A DNA stretch of 7,922 nt from contig QKGK01000003.1 of the NCBI GenBank assembly GCA_003250455.1, forward strand, positions 1-7,922, written 5' to 3'. A program made the position numbers and the translations under genes. This stretch comes from Chloroflexota bacterium (lineage in GTDB: Bacteria; Chloroflexota; Anaerolineae; Anaerolineales; UBA11579). The notes under the pieces are model-generated. The model was given only the letters and a program-made list of their open reading frames with translations, was not told where the DNA came from and did no database searches. Positions 1 through 7,347 of the stretch are shown in pieces. How positions within the stretch are numbered: position 1 is the stretch's first letter; each line of letters begins with the position of its first letter.

Positions 1-18
1 TAAGTAGCCTTACTCAAC

Positions 19-24
19 TATAAT
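19..24 (+). promoter_or_regulatory. Possible -10 box upstream of the mechanosensitive channel gene
   Basis: The hexamer TATAAT matches the sigma-70 -10 consensus perfectly and lies about 150 bases before the channel gene. With normal spacing the -35 box would fall off the left edge of the window, so it cannot be tested here. The leader is AT-rich, so a chance match is quite possible. Stop triplets at 1-3 and 5-7 may belong to the end of an upstream gene outside the window. Confidence 0.25.
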
Positions 25-33
25 AGGGGGAGC

Positions 34-61
34 TAAAATTGGGTTGACCCTGCCCATTTTA
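34..61. other. Imperfect hairpin in the leader of the channel gene
   Basis: Bases 34-43 (TAAAATTGGG) can pair with 53-61 (CCCATTTTA) as a nine-pair stem with one bulged T, closing a nine-base loop. A competing smaller palindrome, GGGT-TG-ACCC, lies at 41-50. The stem has only three G-C pairs and the run of T after it is short. It could be a weak, possibly two-way terminator of an upstream gene, a regulator site, or chance in AT-rich DNA. The rest of 62-171 shows nothing I can name with confidence. Confidence 0.22.
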
Positions 62-164
62 TCCAATTAATTCGGATTGCTGGTTAAAATAGAAATTACC
101 CTTCACTAAGAAAACCTATTGATCGGAATCCATGTTCAGTTCACTAATTTCTTATTCATAATCT

Positions 165-168
165 GGAG
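165..168 (+). promoter_or_regulatory. Ribosome binding site of the channel gene
   Basis: GGAG is the only Shine-Dalgarno-like match just before the gene. Two ATG codons stand side by side at 172 and 175. The spacer from GGAG is 3 bases to the first and 6 to the second, so the second may be the start actually used. The choice changes the protein by one methionine only. Confidence 0.6.
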
Positions 169-171
169 AAA

Positions 172-1389
172 ATGATGACAACTGCCGAGATTCAAACCTT
201 TATCGAACTTAACCCCTTGCTCTCCCTGATCATTACACTGGTTCTGAGTATTTTGGTATACCTGTTTGGGCGGTTTGTAGTTGGACGGACGATGATCTAT
301 ATCGCCGGACGCACCAAAAACCAATATGACGATGTGATCGTCGAGAATCTGCGCCCCTTCCGGATCGCCTGGCTGGCCCCTCTGGGGATCATCTATGCTT
401 TTGCCCATTTGGTGCCGGAATACCAGGGGAGCATCGAAAAGATCGCTCTGCTGCTCATCATGTGGGTAACGGCGATCACGTTCAACTCCCTGCTGAATGC
501 CGTCAACACCATTTATGAGGCCAGCCCATCCTACAGCGGGGTTGCCATCCAGGGTTACCTGGACCTGCTGAAGCTGCTCATCATCATCATCGTCCTGATC
601 CTGTCCATCTCTCTGCTCACCGGGGAGTCGCCCATCGTGCTGCTGACCGGCCTGGGAGCCGCCACAGCGGTGCTATTGCTCATCTTCCGGGATACGATCC
701 TCTCGCTGGTCGCCAGCGTCCAGATCGCCGCCAACGACCTGCTCAAAGAGGGTGACTGGGTTGAAGTCCCCGATTACGGCGCGGATGGCGATGTGCTCAA
801 CATTACCCTGCACACCATCAAGATCCAGAACTGGGACATGACCATCTCGGTGATCCCTACCTACAAGATCGTGGAAGTGGCTTATAAGAACTGGCGCGGG
901 ATGACCGAAAGCGGCGGGCGGCGCATCAAGCGCGCAATCATCCTCGACATGAACTCGATTAAACTTTGCACCCTGGAAGACCTCACCCGCCTGGCGAAGA
1001 TCGACCTGATCCAGGACCTTGCGCAAACCAGGCTGGAAGAGCTGCAGGCATACCGGCAGGCCAACCCGGACACGTTCGATCCGCCCCTGGACGGCCCGCA
1101 GGTGACCAACGTAGAACTGTTCCGCAACTATATCGATCAATACCTGCGCAGCCGGCCGGACATCCACACCGAGCAATTGTCGCTGCTGGTGCGTTCTATG
1201 GCCCCTTCCGATCACGGCCTGCCAATCGAAGTGTATGCTTTTACCCGGACCACCGCCTGGGCCGAATATGAAGCTATCCAGGCAGCCATCTTCGAGCATT
1301 TGATCGCTGCTGCGCCAACTTTCAACCTCAGCGTATACCAGCAGCCTTCCAGCCTGGATTTCAATTCGCTGGCAAAATTGTCCCACTAG
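172..1389 (+). CDS. ybdG: YbdG/MscM-type MscS-family mechanosensitive ion channel
   Basis: This is an inner-membrane channel of the MscS family that should open under membrane tension and release solutes on osmotic downshift. At 405 residues it is close to E. coli YbdG (about 415) and longer than MscS. Five hydrophobic helices are visible at about 15-37, 63-82, 88-110, 131-150 and 153-172. The last is the Gly/Ala-rich pore helix (TGLGAATAVLLL), followed by an amphipathic segment to about residue 191. The soluble MscS beta domain starts at GDWVEVPDYGADGD (194-207). YbdG-specific hallmarks follow: QNWD, IPTYK, and NWRGMTESGGRRIKR at 240-254. The C-terminal part has LVRSMAP, GLPIEVYAFT, TTAWAEYE and VYQQPSS, all recalled from YbdG. 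The gene stands alone: a gap with its own promoter separates it from alaS. Family assignment is firm; the stimulus and ion preference are inferred. Confidence 0.93.
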   Translation: MMTTAEIQTFIELNPLLSLIITLVLSILVYLFGRFVVGRTMIYIAGRTKNQYDDVIVENLRPFRIAWLAPLGIIYAFAHLVPEYQGSIEKIALLLIMWVTAITFNSLLNAVNTIYEASPSYSGVAIQGYLDLLKLLIIIIVLILSISLLTGESPIVLLTGLGAATAVLLLIFRDTILSLVASVQIAANDLLKEGDWVEVPDYGADGDVLNITLHTIKIQNWDMTISVIPTYKIVEVAYKNWRGMTESGGRRIKRAIILDMNSIKLCTLEDLTRLAKIDLIQDLAQTRLEELQAYRQANPDTFDPPLDGPQVTNVELFRNYIDQYLRSRPDIHTEQLSLLVRSMAPSDHGLPIEVYAFTRTTAWAEYEAIQAAIFEHLIAAAPTFNLSVYQQPSSLDFNSLAKLSH

Positions 1390-1423
1390 CGGCTGAAAAA
1401 CAAGGGTAAAACACCAACCTAAA

Positions 1424-1432
1424 TGATACAAT
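1424..1432 (+). promoter_or_regulatory. Extended -10 promoter of the alaS operon
   Basis: TGATACAAT fits the extended -10 pattern TGnTATAAT with one mismatch. No TTGACA-like -35 box is found at the usual distance (about 1404-1409 reads GGGTAA), as is common for extended -10 promoters. A start near 1439 would give a leader of about 55 bases before alaS. That leader is too short for a T-box riboswitch, and I see no T-box motif. A small AT palindrome, TAAAT-ACT-ATTTA, lies at 1441-1453, just after the predicted start. It could be an operator but may be chance. Confidence 0.45.
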
Positions 1433-1480
1433 GATGCTGTTAAATACTATTTAGACATAAGATCAGCATGATTGATTAAC

Positions 1481-1484
1481 GGAG
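1481..1484 (+). promoter_or_regulatory. Ribosome binding site of alaS
   Basis: GGAG lies ten bases before the ATG at 1495. This supports that start, because the protein then begins with the N-terminal segment expected for bacterial AlaRS. Confidence 0.6.
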
Positions 1485-1494
1485 ATTCAACCAT

Positions 1495-4230
1495 ATGGGC
1501 AAATATTCATCCGGTAATGAAATTCGCAAGCAGTTCATCGATTTTTTTGTAGAGAAATATGGACATACCTTTGTCCCATCATCCTCATTGGTACCCGGCG
1601 GTGACGCAACCCTGCTGTTCGCCAATTCGGGGATGGTACAGTTCAAGGATGTCTTTTTAGGCACCGATAACCGGGAGTACACCCGCGCAGTCAACTCGCA
1701 AAAATGTATGCGCGTCGCCGGGAAACACAACGACCTGGAAGAGGTCGGCACCGACGACACCCACCACACCTTTTTTGAGATGCTCGGTAACTGGTCGTTT
1801 GGCGACTACTACAAAAAAGAAGCCATCGATTGGGCCTGGGAATTGCTCACCGAGGTTTGGGAGCTTCCCAAAGACCGGCTGTATTTTTCTGTTTTCAAAG
1901 ACGAACAGGGTGAGATCCCCACGGACGAGGAAGCCGCCGGATACTGGCGTCAGCAGCCTGGTGTGGATGCTTCTCACATCGTCTACCTTGGGCGGAAGGA
2001 CAACTTTTGGGAGATGGCCAATACCGGCCCCTGCGGCCCCAACTCCGAGATACACTTTGACCGTGGCCCGGAATATGGAGAACTCACCTACCGGGATGAC
2101 GGGCAGATTGACCTGGATGGCCCTCGCTTTGTTGAGTTCTGGAACCTGGTCTTCATGCAGTACAACCGCCTTGATGAGCATACTTTAGTCCCCCTCCCCG
2201 CCACCCACGTGGATACCGGCATGGGTCTTGAGCGCATCGTCGCCATTCTGCAGGAGAAAACCTCCACCTACCGCACCGACCTGCTCTGGCCGGTGATCCA
2301 GAAAATCCAGACCCTCACCGGGGACACGGACGAGCAGCGGGAAGCTCACTTTACCCCTTACCGGGTAATTGCCGATCATGCCCGCGCCGCAGCCTTCCTG
2401 ATTGCCGATGGGGTCATCCCTGGCAACCTCAGCCGCAACTACGTCACCCGCATGATCATCCGCCGGGCAGCGCGTTTCGGCTCCAAGATCGGCCTGCACG
2501 ATCCCTTTATGGCAAAAGTAGCCGAGGTAATCATCGAAAACTACGGGGAAGCCTACCCGGAGCTGGTCAATAACCGTCAGATCATCCTCGACCAGCTTAC
2601 CCGTGAGGAAGAGCGCTTCCAGAAAACCGTGGAGGGCGGCATCGCCCAACTCGAGAACCTGATCCAGGCAGCCAAAGCCAGCGGAGAAACCATCCTGGAC
2701 GGGCAGGAGACCTTTGAGCTCTACGCCACCCACGGCCTGCCGCTGGAGATCACCCGCGATATTGCCCAGGAGCAAGGCCTGAAAGTGGACGACCTCGGAT
2801 TCCAGCAAGCTATGGAAGAGCACCGCATTGCCTCCGGCGGCGGGAAAGCCATGGGCGAACTGGGCGGCGAAGATGCCGAAACCTTCCAGGGTATATTCAA
2901 ATCGCTCCAATCCGAGCATAAGCTCTCCGGCAGCGGCGTGGAATATGATCCCTATCACAACCTCAAGGCCGAAGGCGAGGTACTCTCCATGGTGCGCCAT
3001 GGTGAAAGCATCCGCCAGGCCCAGGTAGGCGACGAAGTGGAAGTGATCCTCCCGCAAACCGGGTTCTATGTCGCTTCCGGCGGTCAGGTTTCGGATACCG
3101 GCATCATCCGCTCGCAGGGAAAAGGCTGGGAGATTTCCGTGATGGATACCCGCAAGCCCTCTGCAGGGCTGGTGGCACATGTTGGGTTCGTCACCAAGGG
3201 TTCTCCCGCCGTGGGAGATCCTACTGAGGCTGTCATCGACCTGGAACGCAGGCAGGACATCATGCGCAACCACACCGCCACCCACCTGCTGCATGCCGAA
3301 CTCAGCCGTGTGCTGGGCGAACATGCCCGCCAGGCCGGCTCTTTGGTCGCCCCCGACCGTCTGCGCTTTGACTTCACCCACCCCGAAGCGGTGACCAAAG
3401 CCCAGCTGTCCGAGATCGAAGCGGGCGTCAATGCGCACATCCTGCACAATTACCCGCTGAAAATAGAAAATAAGCCGCTTAACCAGGCCAAGGCTGAAGG
3501 GGCCCGCGCCTTGTTCGGCGAGAAATACGGCGATGTTGTCCGCACCATCCAGATCGGTGGGGAACATCCCTTCTCTTACGAGCTGTGCGGCGGCACCCAT
3601 GTGGAAGCCACCGGCGAGATCGGCACATTCCTGATTGTCAGCGAAGGCAGCGTAGCCTCGGGCATCCGCCGCATCGAGGCGGTCACCGGCCGTAAAGCCT
3701 ACCAGCTGGTACAAAAACGCCTCAGCGAGATCGGGCATGTCGCTGACCTGCTCAAAGCCACCCCGGACCAGGTGCTGGAAAAAACCGAAAGCCTGCTGGA
3801 GCATTACGCCGAAGCACAAAAAGAAGTCACCCAACTGCGGCGGGATGTAGCCGCGGGTTCCTTTGATGAACAGATTGAAAATGCCCCCGAAGTTGCCGGG
3901 GTGCGCGTGCTCACCGGCGTCCTGCCTGGTGCAGACCGGGACACCTTGCGCCAAATGACCGACAAATTCCGCCAGAAGTTTGGCAGCGGCGTGGCCGTAC
4001 TGGCCGCCGTGATCGATGAAAAGCCCGCCCTGATCGCCACCCTCACCGATGACCTGGTGAAAAAAGGGCTCAAAGCGGGCGACCTGGTGCAAACCGTTGC
4101 CCAGATTGTCGGCGGCAGCGGCGGCGGACGCCCCAACATGGCACAGGCCGGTGGTAAAGACCCCGAAAAACTGGATGAAGCGTTGGCCCAGGTGATCCCC
4201 TGGGTTGAGGAGCATCTGAAACAAAGCTAG
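1495..4230 (+). CDS. alaS: Alanine--tRNA ligase (AlaRS)
   Basis: This cytoplasmic class II synthetase attaches alanine to tRNA-Ala and hydrolyses mischarged Ser/Gly-tRNA-Ala. It is complete at 911 residues, slightly longer than E. coli AlaRS (876). The catalytic domain starts at the N-terminus. Motif 2 has RVAGKHNDLE at 73-82 and FFEMLGNWSFG at 93-103. Motif 3 is HVDTGMGLERI at 238-248. The editing domain has the zinc-binding set H593, H597 (HTATH) and C698, H702 (CGGTH), which match the known E. coli ligands. The C-Ala domain has the glycine-rich GGSGGGRPNM at 873-882. All essential motifs are present, so the enzyme should be active. One small oddity is GFYVASGGQVSDTG near 523-536, where most bacteria have PFYAESGGQ. 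It is the first gene of the five-gene run, and its stop overlaps the next start by one base. Confidence 0.98.
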   Translation: MGKYSSGNEIRKQFIDFFVEKYGHTFVPSSSLVPGGDATLLFANSGMVQFKDVFLGTDNREYTRAVNSQKCMRVAGKHNDLEEVGTDDTHHTFFEMLGNWSFGDYYKKEAIDWAWELLTEVWELPKDRLYFSVFKDEQGEIPTDEEAAGYWRQQPGVDASHIVYLGRKDNFWEMANTGPCGPNSEIHFDRGPEYGELTYRDDGQIDLDGPRFVEFWNLVFMQYNRLDEHTLVPLPATHVDTGMGLERIVAILQEKTSTYRTDLLWPVIQKIQTLTGDTDEQREAHFTPYRVIADHARAAAFLIADGVIPGNLSRNYVTRMIIRRAARFGSKIGLHDPFMAKVAEVIIENYGEAYPELVNNRQIILDQLTREEERFQKTVEGGIAQLENLIQAAKASGETILDGQETFELYATHGLPLEITRDIAQEQGLKVDDLGFQQAMEEHRIASGGGKAMGELGGEDAETFQGIFKSLQSEHKLSGSGVEYDPYHNLKAEGEVLSMVRHGESIRQAQVGDEVEVILPQTGFYVASGGQVSDTGIIRSQGKGWEISVMDTRKPSAGLVAHVGFVTKGSPAVGDPTEAVIDLERRQDIMRNHTATHLLHAELSRVLGEHARQAGSLVAPDRLRFDFTHPEAVTKAQLSEIEAGVNAHILHNYPLKIENKPLNQAKAEGARALFGEKYGDVVRTIQIGGEHPFSYELCGGTHVEATGEIGTFLIVSEGSVASGIRRIEAVTGRKAYQLVQKRLSEIGHVADLLKATPDQVLEKTESLLEHYAEAQKEVTQLRRDVAAGSFDEQIENAPEVAGVRVLTGVLPGADRDTLRQMTDKFRQKFGSGVAVLAAVIDEKPALIATLTDDLVKKGLKAGDLVQTVAQIVGGSGGGRPNMAQAGGKDPEKLDEALAQVIPWVEEHLKQS

Positions 4231-5744
4231 TGAAAACCCAAGTCATTCACCTGGAATCGTATGACGACCGTCATTCCATCATAGACCGTCTGGACTGGGG
4301 ACAGGCCGATAAGGTCATCCTCAACTGGCCGGTGCGCGGCAACCCGGTGGAGAACAAGCTGGACCTGACCCTCATTCAGCGCCGCTGCCTGGAAAGCGGC
4401 GTACAGCTGGCACTGGTGTGCAAGTCCCGCAAAGTGATCCAGTTTGCCGGCGAGTTGGGGATCCCGGTATTCCGTTCCCTTCGCCAGGCGCAGCGCGCCA
4501 CCTGGGAGATGGTCTCTCAGAAAGAAGCGCTTCCCACCCCTCCAGGAAGAAAATACACCCGGGAAGAGCTCGCCGATCTCATCCACCAATCCAACCCGCC
4601 AGCATGGACGCAGAAAAAACCGGTGCGGCGGGTGATCTTTGGCATTGCCGTCTTCGCTGCGCTGGTATTGGCCGTCTTTATCATTCCCGGCGCAAAGGTC
4701 GAATTCCTGCCTGCCTCCGAAACACAGTCCCTCGACCTGACGATCACCGCCAACCCGGACGTGGAAAGCTACAACCTCACCGGGGTCATCCCTGCACAGC
4801 GCCTCTCCGTCACCGTGGAGGGCCGGGCAGAGCGCTCTCCTTCGGGAGAGATCGGCATCCCTGACCAGCATGCTACCGGAATCATTGTCTTCACCAACCT
4901 GACCAACGACGAAGTGGTCATCCCCGCCGGGACGAACATCCGTACCGCAGATCCCAACAACCCGGTCCGTTTCGCTACCTCCATCCAGTCCATTACAGAA
5001 CCACAGGCAGGGACGACGGTACGCGTCCCCATCGAAGCCCTCAACCCGGGCACTAATGGCAACCTGGATGCCAACACGCTGCTCATCATTGAAGGGGAGC
5101 TTTCCCGCAGCCTGACCGCCAATAATCCCGAACAAACCTCAGGCGGCACCGAATATATCAGCACAGCCCCCACTGCCGAAGATTACGAATCCCTCTCCCA
5201 GGAACTGCTGGATTCCTTGTGGCAGTCCGCACAGGAAGAAGCTGCCTTCACCCTGGAAGAGAACGATATCCTTTTGCATACGGTACCGCGCAAATTCATC
5301 ATCCTGGAAGAAACCTTCAGCCCCACAGAACCGCAGCCCAGCTCTGTCCTCACCCTGCTGCTGCGAGTCGAATATGAGATCATGGCAATTCGTTGGGAAG
5401 ATCTTTCCGCCATGGGCAACGCCACCCTGGACGCAACCCTGCCGGCCGGTTACCGCCCACAGATACAGACATTCAACGTAAGTTCTGTCCAAACCCCTGC
5501 GATAGATGACAGTGACATCGCTACCTGGGATGTGACCTTGTCCCGGCAAATGTTTGCCGTGGAGTCGCTTTCCCAATCCGTCCGGCTGGTGTTGGGCAAA
5601 TCACCCCAAAAAGCCGAAATCCTTCTCCAGCAGGCGCTGGACCTCAGTACAAGCCCCAGGATCACCCTGTTCCCGGAATGGTGGCCGCTGATGCCCCTAA
5701 ACGCCTATCGAATCCAGACCATCGACCTGATCCAGGGACAATAG
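4230..5744 (+). CDS. Single-pass membrane protein with baseplate-J-like outer domain, unknown function
   Basis: The function is unknown. The 504-residue protein has three parts. Residues 1-95 look like an alternating beta/alpha Rossmann-like cytoplasmic head: VIHLESYDD, ADKVILNWP, VQLALVCKS, GIPVF. A basic linker (KKPVRR, 129-134) leads to one membrane helix at about 135-153, giving a cytoplasmic N-terminus by the positive-inside rule. The outer part contains a stretch typical of baseplate J/gp47-like domains at 228-287: EVVIPAGTNIRT, VRFAT, TTVRVPIEALNPGTNGNLDA. The tail has GKSPQKAEILLQQAL (456-470) and PEWWPLMPL (482-490), which I recall from Chloroflexota relatives. There is no phage neighbour, so the baseplate label reflects fold only. 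The start is GTG at 4230, overlapping the alaS TAG by one base. The nearest purine-rich site, GAGGAG at 4207-4212, is too far for a normal RBS, so translational coupling to alaS is likely. Confidence 0.8.
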   Translation: MKTQVIHLESYDDRHSIIDRLDWGQADKVILNWPVRGNPVENKLDLTLIQRRCLESGVQLALVCKSRKVIQFAGELGIPVFRSLRQAQRATWEMVSQKEALPTPPGRKYTREELADLIHQSNPPAWTQKKPVRRVIFGIAVFAALVLAVFIIPGAKVEFLPASETQSLDLTITANPDVESYNLTGVIPAQRLSVTVEGRAERSPSGEIGIPDQHATGIIVFTNLTNDEVVIPAGTNIRTADPNNPVRFATSIQSITEPQAGTTVRVPIEALNPGTNGNLDANTLLIIEGELSRSLTANNPEQTSGGTEYISTAPTAEDYESLSQELLDSLWQSAQEEAAFTLEENDILLHTVPRKFIILEETFSPTEPQPSSVLTLLLRVEYEIMAIRWEDLSAMGNATLDATLPAGYRPQIQTFNVSSVQTPAIDDSDIATWDVTLSRQMFAVESLSQSVRLVLGKSPQKAEILLQQALDLSTSPRITLFPEWWPLMPLNAYRIQTIDLIQGQ

Positions 5745-5748
5745 CCCC

Positions 5749-6168
5749 ATGCGAATTTTAGGAATCGATCCCGGTGAAAAAAATATCGGCGTCGCCGTCA
5801 GCGACCCGACCGGCATCCTGGCGCGCCCGCTGGCCGTGCTCCCGATGCACAGCCGCAAAGAAGCCGCTCAACAAATTCTGCAGATTGCAGAAGAAGAACA
5901 GGCCGAAGCGATCATTGTCGGTCAATCTACCGATGTGGACGGCAAACCGGACTATTCCGGGCGCAAGGCTGCCCGCCTGGCTGCTGAACTTCGCAGCCAA
6001 ACCGACCTCCCCGTTACCCTCTGGGATGAAAGCAATTCCACCCAGATTGCCAGGGAAAGCCGGATCAACCTGGGTACCAGCCGGAAAAGCCGCCAGGGTC
6101 ACCTGGACGAACGCGCTGCGGCGGTCATCCTGCAGTCTTACCTGGATTTCCTGGCTCAATCCACCTGA
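5749..6168 (+). CDS. ruvX: RuvX/YqgF family RNase H-fold nuclease
   Basis: A 139-residue cytoplasmic protein of the usual length for the family known as putative pre-16S rRNA nuclease or Holliday junction resolvase. The first strand MRILGIDPGEKNIGVAVSD (1-19) carries the acidic D7 and the conserved DPG/GVA pattern. The second acidic motif is at D93-E94 (WDESNST) and the last at D120 (LDERAAAVILQSYLD), so the RuvC-type acidic set is kept. Three usual signatures differ: GLPxNxDGS is VGQSTDVDGK (57-66), the DER of DERLTT is DES, and the LTT is SNST. I read this as a lineage variant rather than a dead enzyme. The gene starts four bases after the previous stop. AGGG at 5734-5737 is a weak RBS eleven bases before the ATG. 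An A7 run lies at 5777-5783, but the frame is intact. Confidence 0.93.
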   Translation: MRILGIDPGEKNIGVAVSDPTGILARPLAVLPMHSRKEAAQQILQIAEEEQAEAIIVGQSTDVDGKPDYSGRKAARLAAELRSQTDLPVTLWDESNSTQIARESRINLGTSRKSRQGHLDERAAAVILQSYLDFLAQST

Positions 6169-6185
6169 CCTACCCCACATCCGAA

Positions 6186-7331
6186 ATGAAAAGAAATCGC
6201 ACCCCCAAACTCGCCCTCCCGCTCCTTCTGGTAGCATTCATTTTCTCGCTAGTCGCCTGCGGCGCACTCTACAATTACGTCACGCAGATTCCCGCTCAGG
6301 CAGAGATGCTTTTCGGCCCGGCCTCCATCCAAATGTCCACCTGGCAGCACTACACTACCGCCTACCGCCTGGTGCAAAATAAGGATCTGCTTCTCACACC
6401 AGCGAACCCCAATGGCGGGGATGTCATCTTCACCATCATTTTGAACGAACCTACATCAACCATCCTCGCCCGCCTGGATGCCCATGGACTGATCGCCGAC
6501 CAGGACTTGTTCCGCGATTATCTGGTCTATTCCGGGATCGACACCCAGCTGCAATCCGGTGATTTTTCCCTCAGCGGGCAAATGTCTGCCGTAGAGATTG
6601 CCCACAACTTACTGGATGCCACTCCGCTGTATGCCACACTCTCCATCCTCCCCGGCTGGCGGCTGGAAGAGATTGCTGCCAGCCTTCCCACCACCGGACT
6701 GGCCATCACTCCGGAAGAGTTTCTGGACGCAGCCAGCCGCAGATATCCAAAGTTCGACATTACCCTGCAAGTACCCCTGGATTACCCGCTGGAAGGGCTG
6801 TTTCCTCCCGGTATGTACGAAGTGGAGCGCAGTGCAACCCCCGAACAACTGGTGCGGTACCTGCTGGAAAAACGGGAGGAATCCATTACCGATGAACTGG
6901 AACTTGGCTTTGACCAAAACGGGCTGAGCACATACCAGGGAATCATTTTGGCCTCCATTGTAGAACGGGAGACAATCGTCACCGAAGAAATGCCCATTAT
7001 CGCCTCCGTATTCCTCAACAGGTTAACAATTCCTATGAAATTGGAGACCGATCCGACCGTGCAGTATGCTTTGGGGTATAATGCAGCCCAAAATTCCTGG
7101 TGGACCAACCCGCTCAGCCTGGCAGACCTGGAGGTGGAATCGATCTACAACACCTACCGCTACCCCGGGCTCCCGCCAACCCCGATTGCGAGCCCCAGTA
7201 CTGCAGCCCTGCAGGCAGTGGCATTCCCGGCTCAAACCCCTTATTATTATTTTCGGGCGGCATGTGACGGGTCTGGCAGGCACAATTTTTCGGAGACATT
7301 CGACCAGCATCTCCAAAATGCCTGCCCTTAA
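6186..7331 (+). CDS. mltG: Endolytic murein transglycosylase MltG (YceG-like)
   Basis: This enzyme cuts nascent glycan strands at the outer face of the cytoplasmic membrane and is thought to end peptidoglycan polymerisation. The 381 residues include a basic N-terminus and hydrophobic helix at about 9-29, a LysM-like region around 80-143 (VIFTIILNEPTSTILARL), and LSILPGWRLEEIAASL at 152-167. The YceG catalytic region follows with LEGLFPPGMYEV (192-203), ILASIVERET (254-263), KLETDPTVQYALGY (285-298) and YNTYRYPGLPPTPI (321-334). The catalytic glutamate should be in ASIVERET, most likely E260. Two points are unusual: the signal anchor ends in SLVAC (21-25), which fits a lipobox, and C360 and C380 flank the C-terminal DGSGRHNFS motif. 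The start follows ruvX by 17 bases without a clear RBS, so coupling to ruvX is possible. Family assignment is firm. Confidence 0.96.
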   Translation: MKRNRTPKLALPLLLVAFIFSLVACGALYNYVTQIPAQAEMLFGPASIQMSTWQHYTTAYRLVQNKDLLLTPANPNGGDVIFTIILNEPTSTILARLDAHGLIADQDLFRDYLVYSGIDTQLQSGDFSLSGQMSAVEIAHNLLDATPLYATLSILPGWRLEEIAASLPTTGLAITPEEFLDAASRRYPKFDITLQVPLDYPLEGLFPPGMYEVERSATPEQLVRYLLEKREESITDELELGFDQNGLSTYQGIILASIVERETIVTEEMPIIASVFLNRLTIPMKLETDPTVQYALGYNAAQNSWWTNPLSLADLEVESIYNTYRYPGLPPTPIASPSTAALQAVAFPAQTPYYYFRAACDGSGRHNFSETFDQHLQNACP

Positions 7332-7347
7332 CGGTTTCATCAGCCTC

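Noticed and set aside
102..147. Eight-base direct repeat TTCACTAA at 102-109 and 140-147
   Set aside because: Two short copies in AT-rich leader DNA are easily chance. There is no symmetry or known operator pattern.
157..162. CATAAT as a -10 box for the channel gene
   Set aside because: Transcription would start at about the Shine-Dalgarno site (165-168), leaving that site useless, and there is no good -35 match.
580..591. Run of four ATC triplets in the channel gene as a slippage-prone phase-variation tract
   Set aside because: It encodes isoleucines in a membrane helix. Changes by whole triplets would not shift the frame, and four units are too few.
673..1431. 252-codon minus-strand frame across the channel gene
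   Set aside because: It is antisense to clear YbdG-type coding sequence and has no motif or RBS of its own.
1468..1479. Three-codon mini-ORF (ATG ATT GAT TAA) before alaS as a leader peptide
   Set aside because: It is too short, has no alanine codons and no RBS, and lacks an attenuator hairpin after it.
2185..4224. Open reading frame of 679 codons on the minus strand inside alaS
   Set aside because: It lies entirely antisense to a highly conserved gene and its translation shows no recognisable motif. The codon bias of GC-rich alaS removes stop codons from this frame. The 302-codon minus-strand frame at 4227-5135 is the same kind of shadow.
4230..5744. Phage tail or contractile injection system suggested by the baseplate-J-like domain
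   Set aside because: The protein has a membrane helix and a cytoplasmic head, and no sheath, tube, spike or other tail gene is present. The neighbours are housekeeping genes.
5774..6382. 202-codon frame on the + strand overlapping ruvX and running into mltG, starting near the A7 run at 5777-5783
   Set aside because: I considered programmed slippage on the A7 run, but RuvX is full length without it. The other-frame protein is an Arg/Pro/Ser-rich sequence typical of a shadow frame, with no domain.
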